The notes under the pieces: model-generated
Seen by the model: the letters and a program-made list of their open reading frames with translations, nothing else
The model's database searches: none
Told to the model about the DNA's origin: nothing
Origin: an uncultured Odoribacter sp.
GTDB taxonomy: Bacteria; Bacteroidota; Bacteroidia; Bacteroidales; Marinifilaceae
DNA: 64,000 bases
Assembly (NCBI GenBank): GCA_900541415.1
Contig: UQJP01000018.1
Location: 26,435 to 90,434, forward strand
Direction of reading: 5' to 3'
Translations under genes and position numbers: made by a program
Part shown: one piece after another, positions 9,067 to 18,131 of the stretch
Layout of the letters: each line of letters starts with the position of its first letter
How positions within the stretch are numbered: the stretch's first letter is position 1

Positions 9067-10398
9067 CTATCTTTTGAAAGTTAATAACTCTCCTTTGCTA
9101 TCGGAAGGGAAAGCGCCTTTGTCGTACACTATTTTTCCGTTGACGAGGGTGGTTTGCACCCGGTAGGAGAATGTTTGCCCTTCCAGAGGCGACCAGCCAC
9201 ATTGATAAAGGATGTTGTCTTTATTTACCGTCCATGGCTCTTTCCCGAAGATACAAAGGTCGGCTTTGTAGCCGGGACGGATAAATCCCCGATTTTCGAT
9301 CTGGAAAAGTTCTGCCGGGGCGTGACACATTTTATCGACGATATTTTCAAGAGTGGTTTCTCCTTTTTCCATGAGTTCGAGCATGACGGCCAGGGAATGT
9401 TGCACCAACGGGCCTCCGCTGGCTGCCTTGGTATACACTCCGCTTTTTTCTGCCAGGGTATGCGGGGCATGGTCGGTGGCTATCACATCGATAATACCTT
9501 CATTGATTGCCCGGATCAGGGCTTCCCGGTCGCTTTCCGTTTTAATCGCAGGATTCCATCTAACGAAATTTCCTTTTGTCAGGTAAGCCGAATCGTTAAA
9601 CCACAAGTGATGAACGCAAACTTCCCCCGTGACCTGTTTGCCGGAACGTTGGCCCGTGTCCAGCAATGAGAGTTCTTCAGCGGTGCTGAGATGCAGGATA
9701 TGTAACCTGCCGCCATATTTCCGGGCCAGCCCGGCAGCCAGAGATGAGCTCTTAAAGCAGGCTTCCCGGCTACGGATCAACGGGTGGCATTGGGGAGGAA
9801 TATCATCCCCGTATTTTTTTTTATATAAGGCCAGATTGGCATTGATCATAGGGGTATCTTCACAATGGGTGGCGATCAGCAGGGGCGATTCGGCAAAAAG
9901 CCGTTCCAATGCAGGAATGTCGTCCACCAGCATGTTTCCGGTGGATGATCCCATAAACACTTTGATTCCACAGGTGGTGCGGGTGTCTACCCGTTTGATT
10001 TCATCGATGTTTTCGGTGGTGGCTCCCAAATAGAATGAGTAATTTACCAGTGAACTATGGGCGGCTATTTCCTGCCTTTCCCGCAATAAATCGATGCTTG
10101 TGGTAGGAGGCACGACATTAGGCATGTCCATGAATGAGGTGATGCCTCCGGCAGCGGCAGCCCGGCTTCCTTCTGCGATGTTTCCCTTGTGAGTGAGCCC
10201 CGGCTCGCGAAAATGCACCTGATCGTCGATTACGCCCGGAATGATGTATTGCCCCGTAGCATCGAGAATGTCGGAATAACCTTCTTCGTTTCCACCCGGA
10301 GGGAGTATTTCTGCGATATGATCGTTTTCAATAACCAGATCGGCTTTGCACGTTTTTCCTTCGTTGACGATTGTTCCGCCTTTAATCAGTGTTTTCAT
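9067..10398 (-). CDS. pyrC: Dihydroorotase, class I
   Basis: This 443-residue amidohydrolase interconverts carbamoyl-aspartate and dihydroorotate in pyrimidine synthesis. Visible sites are the bridging lysine in GIKVFMGSSTG, metal histidines in IATHCEDTPM and LHILHLSTAEE, and the catalytic aspartate in IATDHAPHT. The usual first metal motif D-x-H-x-H is here DDQVHFREPG, with Gln in place of the first His. I recall this form from other Bacteroidota dihydroorotases, so it is probably a lineage trait rather than loss of function. The gene is followed at 16-base spacing (upstream in transcription) by a glycosyltransferase and then murF, probably one operon. Confidence 0.93.
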   Translation of the reverse strand: MKTLIKGGTIVNEGKTCKADLVIENDHIAEILPPGGNEEGYSDILDATGQYIIPGVIDDQVHFREPGLTHKGNIAEGSRAAAAGGITSFMDMPNVVPPTTSIDLLRERQEIAAHSSLVNYSFYLGATTENIDEIKRVDTRTTCGIKVFMGSSTGNMLVDDIPALERLFAESPLLIATHCEDTPMINANLALYKKKYGDDIPPQCHPLIRSREACFKSSSLAAGLARKYGGRLHILHLSTAEELSLLDTGQRSGKQVTGEVCVHHLWFNDSAYLTKGNFVRWNPAIKTESDREALIRAINEGIIDVIATDHAPHTLAEKSGVYTKAASGGPLVQHSLAVMLELMEKGETTLENIVDKMCHAPAELFQIENRGFIRPGYKADLCIFGKEPWTVNKDNILYQCGWSPLEGQTFSYRVQTTLVNGKIVYDKGAFPSDSKGELLTFKR

Positions 10399-10413
10399 GG
10401 GAGCAGGAATTTA

Positions 10414-11151
10414 TCAGGCTGTTTTTTTCGGTTTTATGCCTCCGAAAAGGGCGCGTAGTTTCATGGTGATAACTCCGAATACCGCTTCGGTGAATATGCC
10501 TCCGCTCATTTTGGATGTCCCCAGGGTGCGGTCGGTGAATATGATCGGCACTTCTTCCAATTTATAGCCCAACGTCCAGGCTGTGAACTTCATTTCAATC
10601 TGGAAGGCATAGCCCTTAAACCGGATGTGGTCGAAGTCGATGCTTGCAAGCACTTTGCGGGTGTAGCAAATGAATCCGGCTGTGGAGTCGTGTATTTTCA
10701 TGCCCGTAATGAAACGGACGTATTTAGAAGCGAAATAGGACATTAAAACTCTTCCCATCGGCCAGTTTACGACGTTTACCCCGGTTACGTAGCGGGAACC
10801 GATAGCGACATCCGATCCGTTTGCGCAGGCCTCGTACAGACGCACTAAATCGTTCGGGTTATGGGAAAAGTCTGCATCCATTTCAAAGATGTAGTTGTAA
10901 CCGTGTTCCAATCCCCACTTGAATCCGGCGATGTAGGCTGTGCCTAATCCCAGCTTACCTTTGCGTTCCACCATGTGCAGGCGGGAAAATTCTTTTTGTA
11001 AAGTTCTCACGATTTCGGCAGTTCCATCGGGGGAATTGTCTTCTATAATCAGAATGTCGAATTCTGGTTCAAGTGAGAAGACACAACGAATGATGTTCTC
11101 TACATTCTCTTTTTCGTTGTAGGTCGGGATAATGACTAATCTTTCGTTCAC
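10414..11151 (-). CDS. Polyprenol-phosphate mannosyltransferase-like GT2 enzyme
   Basis: This 245-residue GT-A glycosyltransferase resembles the catalytic domain of dolichol-phosphate mannose synthase (DPM1). It would transfer mannose from GDP-mannose to a polyprenyl phosphate. Motifs are VIIPTYNEKENVE at the N-terminus, IIEDNSPDGTAEIV, the metal-binding EMDADFSHNP, and the DPM1-type RYVTGVNVVNWP followed by DSTAGFICYTRKVL. No C-terminal membrane segments follow the catalytic domain, so it is the short single-domain form. It sits between pyrC and murF with 9-16 base gaps. Bacteroidota often O-mannosylate secreted proteins, and a supply role for that is plausible but inferred. Confidence 0.88.
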   Translation of the reverse strand: MNERLVIIPTYNEKENVENIIRCVFSLEPEFDILIIEDNSPDGTAEIVRTLQKEFSRLHMVERKGKLGLGTAYIAGFKWGLEHGYNYIFEMDADFSHNPNDLVRLYEACANGSDVAIGSRYVTGVNVVNWPMGRVLMSYFASKYVRFITGMKIHDSTAGFICYTRKVLASIDFDHIRFKGYAFQIEMKFTAWTLGYKLEEVPIIFTDRTLGTSKMSGGIFTEAVFGVITMKLRALFGGIKPKKTA

Positions 11152-11160
11152 GGCCGGATA

Positions 11161-12453
11161 TTATAAATATTCTACAATTCGTTCCAATTTATTCCCTCTG
11201 GAGCCTTTTATGAAAATGAAGGCGTCCCGGACAGGATGCTCCTGCAAATAACCGATCAGGGAATCGGTGTCTTGAAATGGTGGGTTAAAGTTAAGACTAT
11301 CGGCACAATGTACAAAATTATTTCCTACGAGAAATATCTGGTCGAAGTGGTATCGGGCTGCCAGTTCCAGCAAGGCGTGGTGCGCTTTTTCGCTTTCCGT
11401 GCCTAATTCCCTCATTTCTCCTAAGATAACCACTTTGAATCCGGCTTTCATTTCCCCGAAATTGCTCACAGAAACCTGCATGCTGCTTGGGTTGGCGTTG
11501 TAAGCATCGAGAATCACGGTGTTGTGAGCTGTTTTTATCAGTTGTGAACGGAGATTGGAAGGCTGGTAAGCTTCGATCGCTTTTTGAATTTCCTGTGGAT
11601 CGAGGCCCCAATGTATGCCTGTGGCAGAGGCTGCCATAGCATTGTCGAAGTTGTAGCCTCCGATCAGGTGGGTTTTTACGTAAAGGTCTCCTTTCCGTGT
11701 TTTCAGCGAATAGACCAGGTAAGGAATGGTTTGCTTGATTTCTCCTTTGATCAGGCTGCCGTTCACTCCGTAAGTTTCGCGGTTGTGCCCTTCGGAAAGT
11801 TGCATCAGCAGTTCATCTCCGGCATTTACGAACACTTTTCCTTTTTTGGCAAAAAGGTGGTTGTAAAGTTCTTTTTTGGTTTTGATGATGTTTTCATAGC
11901 TTCCGAACCCTTCGAGGTGTGCCCGTCCGATATTGGTGATGATGCCGAAGTCCGGTTCGGCAATGTTACACAGGGTTTTGATTTCACCGGGATGGTTGGC
12001 TCCCATTTCCACAATTCCCAATTCTGTGGTTTCGTCCATACTAAGCAGGGTCAGAGGAACTCCGATGTGGTTGTTGAAATTGCCCTGGGTGGCAAAAGTT
12101 TTGAATTTACGCGAAAGAACTGCATGACACAGTTCTTTGGTGGTAGTTTTCCCGTTTGTTCCCGTAATCCCTAATATGGGAATGGCCAGCTGCCTGCGGT
12201 GGAAGTTGGCTATTTGTTGGAGAAAGGTAAGGGCATCCGGCACATAGAGATAGCGGTTGCCGTCTGCGTACTTTTTTTCATCCACGACAGCGAGGTCGGC
12301 GCCTTTTTCCAGGGCTTGTGCCGCATAGCTGTTACCGTTAAAGTTTTCACCTTTCAGGGCAATGAATACATCGCCTTGCTGAATATCCCTGGAGTCGGTT
12401 GTTACCCGGTGTCCCTTGATATGGTTGAAATATATTTCGGAAATGTCTGTCAT
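11161..12453 (-). CDS. murF: UDP-MurNAc-tripeptide--D-Ala-D-Ala ligase
   Basis: MurF adds D-Ala-D-Ala to the UDP-MurNAc tripeptide, the last cytoplasmic step of peptidoglycan precursor synthesis. The 430-residue protein shows the N-terminal substrate domain (DSRDIQQGDVFIALKGENFNGN), the ATP-binding P-loop GITGTNGKTTTKEL, the central-domain EMGANHPGEI and the C-terminal ligase segment LDAYNANPSSM. All are in the standard order and length. It lies just downstream of the gldJ terminator and is probably the first gene of a murF-glycosyltransferase-pyrC unit. It is not in a dcw cluster. Confidence 0.95.
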   Translation of the reverse strand: MTDISEIYFNHIKGHRVTTDSRDIQQGDVFIALKGENFNGNSYAAQALEKGADLAVVDEKKYADGNRYLYVPDALTFLQQIANFHRRQLAIPILGITGTNGKTTTKELCHAVLSRKFKTFATQGNFNNHIGVPLTLLSMDETTELGIVEMGANHPGEIKTLCNIAEPDFGIITNIGRAHLEGFGSYENIIKTKKELYNHLFAKKGKVFVNAGDELLMQLSEGHNRETYGVNGSLIKGEIKQTIPYLVYSLKTRKGDLYVKTHLIGGYNFDNAMAASATGIHWGLDPQEIQKAIEAYQPSNLRSQLIKTAHNTVILDAYNANPSSMQVSVSNFGEMKAGFKVVILGEMRELGTESEKAHHALLELAARYHFDQIFLVGNNFVHCADSLNFNPPFQDTDSLIGYLQEHPVRDAFIFIKGSRGNKLERIVEYL

Positions 12454-12466
12454 AACCGTGTTTTAA

Positions 12467-12497
12467 AAAAGGTTGTGCAGAATCTACACAACCTTTT
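12467..12497 (-). terminator. Terminator after gldJ
   Basis: An 11-bp stem (12467-12477 with 12487-12497) has a 9-base loop. Read on the minus strand it runs into T residues. It lies in the 49-base gap between the gldJ stop and the murF start, so murF expression depends on leakage or on a promoter inside or just before the hairpin. Confidence 0.75.
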
Positions 12498-12502
12498 GTC
12501 TT

Positions 12503-14032
12503 TTATTTTCTTGTTTTGTTTTTTCCTCCTGTTGCGTTCCCTACATGGCTCATAGCGCATCGGAAGCCGATCGTGCTGCTTGACCGCTTCTGATTCATAT
12601 AGCGGCGGGCCCCCGGATTGAGCCAATAAGCCCGGTCTGCCCAGGATCCTCCTTTATATACACGGGCTTCGTCGTCGATCAGAGTGGTTATTTCTCCGTC
12701 GCTGCCTTTGTAATACATATCGGAAGTTCCTTTGTCGTTTTCTGCGGATTTCCAGTTCACATCCGATGAAATTCGCGATTTCAGGTCGCCATCATCGAAG
12801 TTTCGGTTATCGGCAGTCCGGTAGTTTTCACGATTGGCCAGTTCCTGGTCGGTTTGATTCCGATAACGTAAACGTCCTAAACTGTCTTTTGTTGCAATTT
12901 GCCCGTCTTCGGTTTTTTCCAGCGTTTTGAAGACATTACCACGATAGGGGTTAAATTCTGCCATATCCTGAAATGAGAGGGGACGATAGACGTCTGCAAC
13001 CCATTCGCTTACGTTCCCCGCCATGTCGTATAATCCGAAATCGTTCGGCCAGAATGATTTCACCGGAGCGGTATAGTCCCAGCCGTCGTTGGATGCACCT
13101 TCTTTGTCGGCTCCGGCAACTCCCATATAGTCACCTTTGCCTCTGGCGAAGTTTGCCATCATCCGGCCTCTATTTTTCTTTTCGGCATATCTTACCCACG
13201 AGCCGTCCCAGGGATAGATGCGTGTGCTGGAAATGCGTTCTGCTTTGGTGTTACCGATCAATCCGTAGGCTGCGTATTCCCATTCTGCTTCTGTCGGTAG
13301 GCGGTATTCGGGTAAAAGAAGCCCGTCTTCCCATTTCACGGCCCGTCTTTCTTTTTGCAGGCCCTTGTAGTTTTTATTTACAGATCCGGAATATTGTCCG
13401 TTCGTATAGGCTTCGGTGTTGAAGTTGTTTTCGTTTTTCTGGTTTTCCGGGTCGTGTGCCAAAACCTTTTTATCGATCAGGATTTGTTCGTTTACACGGT
13501 CGGTACGCCAGATACAAAATTCGGTGGCTTGTTCCCAGCTGACCCCTACCACCGGATATTCTGCATAGGCCGGAAAACGCAGGTAATTTTTCACCATCGG
13601 TTCGTTATAGCCCAATTGATCGCGCCATACCAGCGTGTCGGGCAGGGCTTTCCGGTAAACTTCCGGATAATCCACGAATACACGTCCCAACCAGGTGAGG
13701 TATTCCAGCCAGTCGATGTTTCTTACTTCCGTTTCGTCCATGTAGAAAGAGGCTACCGTTACCCGGCGGGGTGAGTTATTCCATTCTTTCATCACATCTT
13801 CCTGGGTACGTCCCATAACAAAAGTACCTCCGGGGATGAATACAAGCCCCGGTCCTGCCTTCTGGCTTTTTACGTCTTTGTATTCAATTCCTCCGTTTTT
13901 TGTATCGTTGTATGCCCAGCCTGTGGTCGATGATTTTTTCTTTCCGAATATACCTTTGATTTTTTGACAGGATGTTGTTGTTAATAATAAAGAACAACAA
14001 ATACCTAAAACTAAAAATCCATTTTTTCTCAT
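12503..14032 (-). CDS. gldJ: GldJ-type T9SS / gliding-associated lipoprotein (FGE-sulfatase fold)
   Basis: This 509-residue lipoprotein carries the formylglycine-generating-enzyme (SUMF1) fold and matches GldJ rather than GldK/PorK. Its opening GWAYNDTKNGGIEYK, then VFIPGGTFVMGRTQEDVM, EWNNSPRRVTVASFYMDETEV and WRDQLGYNEPMVKNYLRFPAY, follow the GldJ pattern. The signal peptide ends in LTTTSC, with Cys22 the acylation site. GldJ supports stability of the GldK/PorK ring component of the type IX secretion machine. The C-terminal half (GGSWADRAYWLNPGARRYM, then IGFRCAMSHVG) is the conserved FGE core. Its presence agrees with the three T9SS substrates in this window. It is transcribed from its own promoter and ends at its own terminator. 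Confidence 0.87.
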   Translation of the reverse strand: MRKNGFLVLGICCSLLLTTTSCQKIKGIFGKKKSSTTGWAYNDTKNGGIEYKDVKSQKAGPGLVFIPGGTFVMGRTQEDVMKEWNNSPRRVTVASFYMDETEVRNIDWLEYLTWLGRVFVDYPEVYRKALPDTLVWRDQLGYNEPMVKNYLRFPAYAEYPVVGVSWEQATEFCIWRTDRVNEQILIDKKVLAHDPENQKNENNFNTEAYTNGQYSGSVNKNYKGLQKERRAVKWEDGLLLPEYRLPTEAEWEYAAYGLIGNTKAERISSTRIYPWDGSWVRYAEKKNRGRMMANFARGKGDYMGVAGADKEGASNDGWDYTAPVKSFWPNDFGLYDMAGNVSEWVADVYRPLSFQDMAEFNPYRGNVFKTLEKTEDGQIATKDSLGRLRYRNQTDQELANRENYRTADNRNFDDGDLKSRISSDVNWKSAENDKGTSDMYYKGSDGEITTLIDDEARVYKGGSWADRAYWLNPGARRYMNQKRSSSTIGFRCAMSHVGNATGGKNKTRK

Positions 14033-14103
14033 GAGTGGAGTCTTTTTAGTTACTTATTTTTAATAAAAAATTGGGTTTAATCACACATGTCGCAATTAAT
14101 CCA

Positions 14104-14133
14104 CAAATATAGATAAATAATATTTCCAGCAAA
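14104..14133 (-). promoter_or_regulatory. gldJ promoter
   Basis: On the minus strand TTTG (14130-14133) and TATATTTG (14104-14111) are 18 bases apart, a good Bacteroidota promoter. Transcription would begin near 14097, about 65 bases before the gldJ ATG. Confidence 0.65.
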
Positions 14134-14294
14134 AACAAAATGATTGTAATTTTTTTCGAAAAACTGTGATAGAGTAAGTTTTAACGTTTTGAACTTGTTT
14201 TATTTCTCCTGTCGGTAACAGGGTGTGTTCTTTATTTGTAATTTCGTGGCAGTAAAACGAGTGTTTGAGAAAATATATAATAATACGGATTTAT

Positions 14295-14774
14295 ATGAAG
14301 ATAAAAACAGGTATAGGAATAGACGTTCATCGTCTGGAATCCGGCAGGGAATTCTGGTTGGGAGGAATTAAGATCGATCATGACAAAGGTTGTGTTGCCC
14401 ATTCGGACGGTGATGTGTTGATACACGCTATTTGTGACGCGCTTTTAGGGGCAGCGGGTATGGGGGATATAGGTTTGCATTTCCCGGACACTTCCCCGGC
14501 GTATAAGGGGATAGACAGCAAACTATTACTGCAAAAGACGATGGACTTGTTGAATCATAAAGGTTACGCCATTAGCAATGTCGATAGTGTGATTTGTTTG
14601 CAACGCCCGAAAATTCGTCCTTTCATTGTGGATATGCAGCATTGCCTTGCTGAAATTATGGGACTGGAAATGGAAGATATTTCGATAAAAGCGACCACCA
14701 CGGAACAACTGGGTTTTGAAGGGCGGGAAGAAGGTGTTTCGGCCTACGCAACGGTGCTGTTGTATAAGCTTTAA
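14295..14774 (+). CDS. ispF: 2-C-methyl-D-erythritol 2,4-cyclodiphosphate synthase
   Basis: IspF closes the cyclodiphosphate ring in the MEP pathway of isoprenoid synthesis. I chose ATG 14295, which gives 159 residues, the normal family size; an in-frame TTG ten codons upstream adds a non-family extension. Zinc ligands are visible in GIDVHRL (Asp-x-His) and in the histidine of HSDGDVLIHAICDALLGA. GDIGLHFPD and the substrate-binding TTTEQLGFEGR near the C-terminus are also intact. It is a lone gene divergent from gldJ and convergent with the C1B peptidase. Confidence 0.95.
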   Translation: MKIKTGIGIDVHRLESGREFWLGGIKIDHDKGCVAHSDGDVLIHAICDALLGAAGMGDIGLHFPDTSPAYKGIDSKLLLQKTMDLLNHKGYAISNVDSVICLQRPKIRPFIVDMQHCLAEIMGLEMEDISIKATTTEQLGFEGREEGVSAYATVLLYKL

Positions 14775-14914
14775 GGAATGATCTGGACAGTCCGGTTGTC
14801 GGTGTTGCCGGGGTGTTTCCTGTGGAGGGAGCCGAAGATGTACCGGAATGTGAAGTCCGGGACGGTGGGAGAAGTTATTCCGGTTGTCGGAAAGAGTTAA
14901 ATTCAGACGTAAAC

Positions 14915-14949
14915 AATACACCCCGATGTTCAAAACATCGGGGTGTATT
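14915..14949. terminator. Bidirectional terminator, ispF / peptidase
   Basis: A perfect 16-bp stem (14915-14930 with 14934-14949) has a 3-base loop and A/T flanks on both sides. It lies between two convergent genes. Confidence 0.85.
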
Positions 14950-14986
14950 TATTTATAAAGTTCTCTTCGGAACAGGAGTTTCGGGC

Positions 14987-16366
14987 TTAGTACATATAGT
15001 CCCATACCGGTAATTGCACAGGCTTGCTCTTTAAGGCTTGCAGAGCTTTTTCGTTCAGGTATTTTTTGTGGAGGACAGCCCGGAACATATATTCGTCGAA
15101 CCATTTGTCGGTGAATGTCAGATAACCGTTATGCCCGCTTTTGTCTCCCCAGCTGTTTTCAAACTCCCATTTCACGGGTTTGTCGTTTTCATCGGTGTCG
15201 CAACCTACGATCGTCATGGCATGGGCAGAGCCGCTCTGACGGGTGAGGATGCGTGCTTTTTTATCCATGTCGAGTTTTACGCCCAGTAAAGATTCATAAT
15301 CGAACATTTCCGGATCGAGGATACCCGTTTCCCGGTTGAATTGTTTTCCCACATCGCAGGAAGCGTAAAGCGGCTCGTTGTTTTTAATGGAAGCTAATGC
15401 CGCCGCTTTCAGGTCTTCGTTCGGAAGATTCAGGTAAGTCCAGTTAATCCCTTCGATGGTGTTTTTATAATTCTGTATTTCATACACTTTGTAATATTCC
15501 CGGGTAGGATCGTTCATGACCATGATGTAGTTGTCGGGGCTATAATCCGCCGGGGTGATTTCCTTGTAGAATTGCTGCGGAGTGTAGTTTGCCAATTCTT
15601 TAATTTCTCCTTTTTTGGTTTTATACCTCCAGGTAAATTCATGTGGCGGCTCGCCCAGACAGAGGGCCAGAATCCGGTAAACGTCTTTCAATACATTGTT
15701 TTTTTCTGCCCTCAATTCTTTCGCTTTTTTCCCCTGTGCGGCGAGTTCCCGTAGGGTATAACCTCCCAGTCGGAGTTTTTCATTGATGACTCCCGTCATT
15801 TGGGAAGTGTTGTTCGAGTGGGCGGTTTCGGGCATCACTTCCTGCGGCACAACACCGTATTTTTGGGCTGCGTTGTAGTAAAGATTCCATACTCCTCCGT
15901 CGCCTACCGGAGATTTAAAATATTCGGTCACTTCCCGGTCGTCCATCGGGCGGGCAGCCGTAGCGATGATATTTTCCAGGAACAGGTTCGATTTTTCGAA
16001 TATATCCCAGAAATAAAGGTAATTGTGTGAAAAATCGAATTGATTCAGGTTGTATTTTTCCATTACTTGCGGACGAAGCACATTCATAGAAGTAAACATC
16101 CAGCAACGTCCGGAACTTTGTTGGTTGGTGATGCCTTTGACATTCACCCTGTATTTAAAGAAGTGGTCGATTTTTCCTTGCAGGTCGCGGTTCAGAGCGT
16201 TATCGCGGATGCTTTTGTCATTTGTCAGGATGTTTTGAATCGCTTTCGTGGAAGCATCTTTTTTAAAACTGCCTTGAATTTCCTGTAAGTCCTTTTCACT
16301 TACCGCCTGGGCGAATACGCCGGAACAGGCTAAAATCAATGTAGCTGTTATTAGTTGCTTGATCAT
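14987..16366 (-). CDS. Secreted C1B cysteine aminopeptidase (bleomycin hydrolase/PepC-like)
   Basis: This 459-residue papain-fold peptidase belongs to the bleomycin hydrolase family, which trims N-terminal residues from peptides. The catalytic triad is readable: Cys in QSSGRCWMFTSMN, His in SAHAMTIVGCD and Asn in FENSWGDKSGHNGY. Unlike the cytosolic enzymes of other phyla it begins with a Sec signal peptide (residues 1-20, ending GVFAQA), so it should act in the periplasm or outside. That is common for Bacteroidota members. A role in using dietary or host peptides is inferred. It lies 43 bases downstream of lpdA on the same strand and may be co-transcribed. Confidence 0.9.
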   Translation of the reverse strand: MIKQLITATLILACSGVFAQAVSEKDLQEIQGSFKKDASTKAIQNILTNDKSIRDNALNRDLQGKIDHFFKYRVNVKGITNQQSSGRCWMFTSMNVLRPQVMEKYNLNQFDFSHNYLYFWDIFEKSNLFLENIIATAARPMDDREVTEYFKSPVGDGGVWNLYYNAAQKYGVVPQEVMPETAHSNNTSQMTGVINEKLRLGGYTLRELAAQGKKAKELRAEKNNVLKDVYRILALCLGEPPHEFTWRYKTKKGEIKELANYTPQQFYKEITPADYSPDNYIMVMNDPTREYYKVYEIQNYKNTIEGINWTYLNLPNEDLKAAALASIKNNEPLYASCDVGKQFNRETGILDPEMFDYESLLGVKLDMDKKARILTRQSGSAHAMTIVGCDTDENDKPVKWEFENSWGDKSGHNGYLTFTDKWFDEYMFRAVLHKKYLNEKALQALKSKPVQLPVWDYMY

Positions 16367-16409
16367 CTTTATTTAGGTTTTTGAATTAAAAATATACAAT
16401 AATACCGGA

Positions 16410-17801
16410 TTATAGGTGGATGGCTTCTCCATAGGCGTTGGCCGCCGCTTCCATGACAGCCTCACTCATCGTGGGGTGAGGATGAATAGTGGTAATCAGA
16501 TCGTGCCCCGTAACGCCTTTTTTACGCGCCAACACTAATTCGGCAATCATTTCGGTGACGTTGGCTCCCACCAGATGCGCTCCCAGCAGGGTGTTGTCCT
16601 GTGCGTCGAAAATCAGTTTCACAAATCCTTCATTGGCTCCGGCGGCACTGGCTTTGCCCGAAGCCGTAAACGGGAATTTACCGATTTTGATTTCTTTGCC
16701 GCTTTCGATGGCTTTTGCTTCGGTTAACCCTACGGACGCTACTTCGGGAGTGGTGTAGGTGCAACCCGGAATATTGGTGTAGTCGATGGGGGCGGGATTT
16801 AATCCGGCTATATGTTCTATGCAGCAGATGGCTTCTGCCGATGCAACATGGGCCAGTGCAGGTCCGTGTACGATGTCGCCGATAGCATAAATGCCCTCGA
16901 TGTTTGTGCGGTAATAGTCGTCCACTTTGATTCTGCCTTTTTCCAATTCCACGCCTGTTTCTTCCAATCCGATATTTTCTACATTAGGGGCGATGCCGAC
17001 GGCAGAGAGAACCATCTCGGCCTCGTAAGTTTCGAGTTCCCCTTTTTTGTTGCGGATATTGATTTTTAGGAGTTCTCCTGTGGTGTCTATGCTTTCGACT
17101 GTGGATTTTACCAGGACTTCTATTCCTGCTTTTTTGAAGGAACGACCTACCTGCCTGGAAACTTCTTCGTCTTCGAGTGGCAGGATCGTCGGCATAAATT
17201 CAACCAAAGTTACTTTTGTGCCGACAGCGTTGTAGAAGTAGGCAAGTTCCGAGCCGATTGCTCCGGAGCCGACCACTAACAGGGAGGCCGGTTTATGACC
17301 GAGCGTCAGGGCCTGGCGATAACCGATGATTCTTTTGCCGTCCTGCGGAATGGCAGGTAATTGACGGGAACGGGCTCCGGTTGCCAGCACGATGTGTTGT
17401 GCATCGTAAGTGGCGGTTTCTCCCGTTTCGGAAGTCACTTCCACTTTTTTGCCCGGCATCAGTTTGCCTGTACCGCTGATTACGGTGATATTATTTTTCT
17501 TGAACAAATATTGAATCCCTTTACTCATTTTATCGGCAACACCCCGGCTGCGTGCTATGATTGCATCGAAATCCGGATCGGTCTTTTCGATTTTAATCCC
17601 GTAGGCTTCTGCATGTTGTGCATATTCCAGCACTTGTGCTGATTTTAACAGTGATTTGGTGGGAATACAACCCCAGTTCAGGCACACACCGCCTAATTCT
17701 GCACGTTCTACCACCGCTACGTTCATGCCCAGTTGTGCTCCCCGTATGGCTGCCACATATCCGCCAGGTCCGCTACCGATAACGATTAAGTCGTAATTCA
17801 T
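16410..17801 (-). CDS. lpdA: Dihydrolipoyl dehydrogenase
   Basis: This 463-residue flavoprotein disulfide reductase reoxidises dihydrolipoamide in 2-oxoacid dehydrogenase or glycine-cleavage complexes. It shows the FAD-binding GSGPGGYVAAIRGAQLG, the redox pair in GGVCLNWGCIPTKSLL, the NAD-binding VVGSGAIGSELAYFYNAVG, the second FAD motif IYAIGDIVHGPALAH and the active-site HPHPTMSEA. No E1, E2 or gcv gene is nearby, so the partner complex cannot be named from this window. Confidence 0.95.
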   Translation of the reverse strand: MNYDLIVIGSGPGGYVAAIRGAQLGMNVAVVERAELGGVCLNWGCIPTKSLLKSAQVLEYAQHAEAYGIKIEKTDPDFDAIIARSRGVADKMSKGIQYLFKKNNITVISGTGKLMPGKKVEVTSETGETATYDAQHIVLATGARSRQLPAIPQDGKRIIGYRQALTLGHKPASLLVVGSGAIGSELAYFYNAVGTKVTLVEFMPTILPLEDEEVSRQVGRSFKKAGIEVLVKSTVESIDTTGELLKINIRNKKGELETYEAEMVLSAVGIAPNVENIGLEETGVELEKGRIKVDDYYRTNIEGIYAIGDIVHGPALAHVASAEAICCIEHIAGLNPAPIDYTNIPGCTYTTPEVASVGLTEAKAIESGKEIKIGKFPFTASGKASAAGANEGFVKLIFDAQDNTLLGAHLVGANVTEMIAELVLARKKGVTGHDLITTIHPHPTMSEAVMEAAANAYGEAIHL

Positions 17802-17845
17802 TATTCAAACGTTTTAGTTATATGTTATTTTTAATCTTTCTGCTA

Positions 17846-17853
17846 CAAAGCTA
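17846..17853 (-). promoter_or_regulatory. -7 element for lpdA
   Basis: On the minus strand TAGCTTTG (17846-17853) fits TAnnTTTG, 45 bases before the lpdA ATG. A TTTG (17864-17867) is present, but at only 10 bases it is too close to be the usual -33 element. Confidence 0.4.
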
Positions 17854-18131
17854 ATCATTTTTTCAAATTTTCCCGACATGAAGCATGGCTGGGCAAACAA
17901 AACCTTTGTTTGGCTAAGAAATTCAAATTTACAGTTTTAATGCCCGGTGATTTTTCCCGCGTTCTGGATGGTCTGCTAAATGTCTTTTATAAGGTTTTGG
18001 GTAATATCCGTTCCCGCTACCTTAGAGGTGATAGTATAGAGGGGAGATAATCATGGAGTTATTCTCTAAGTAAACATATTTAGTTTTTAATTCGTTATAA
18101 GTGAAAATGGTCGAATATTTAATTTAATGAT
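17854..18131. other. Intergenic stretch between lpdA and the DUF305 gene
   Basis: This is the rest of the 330-base divergent gap. I see no ORF of note, no hairpin terminator and no clean plus-strand TAnnTTTG element. A near match (TAGTTTTT) lies about 50 bases before the DUF305 start. Confidence 0.4.
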
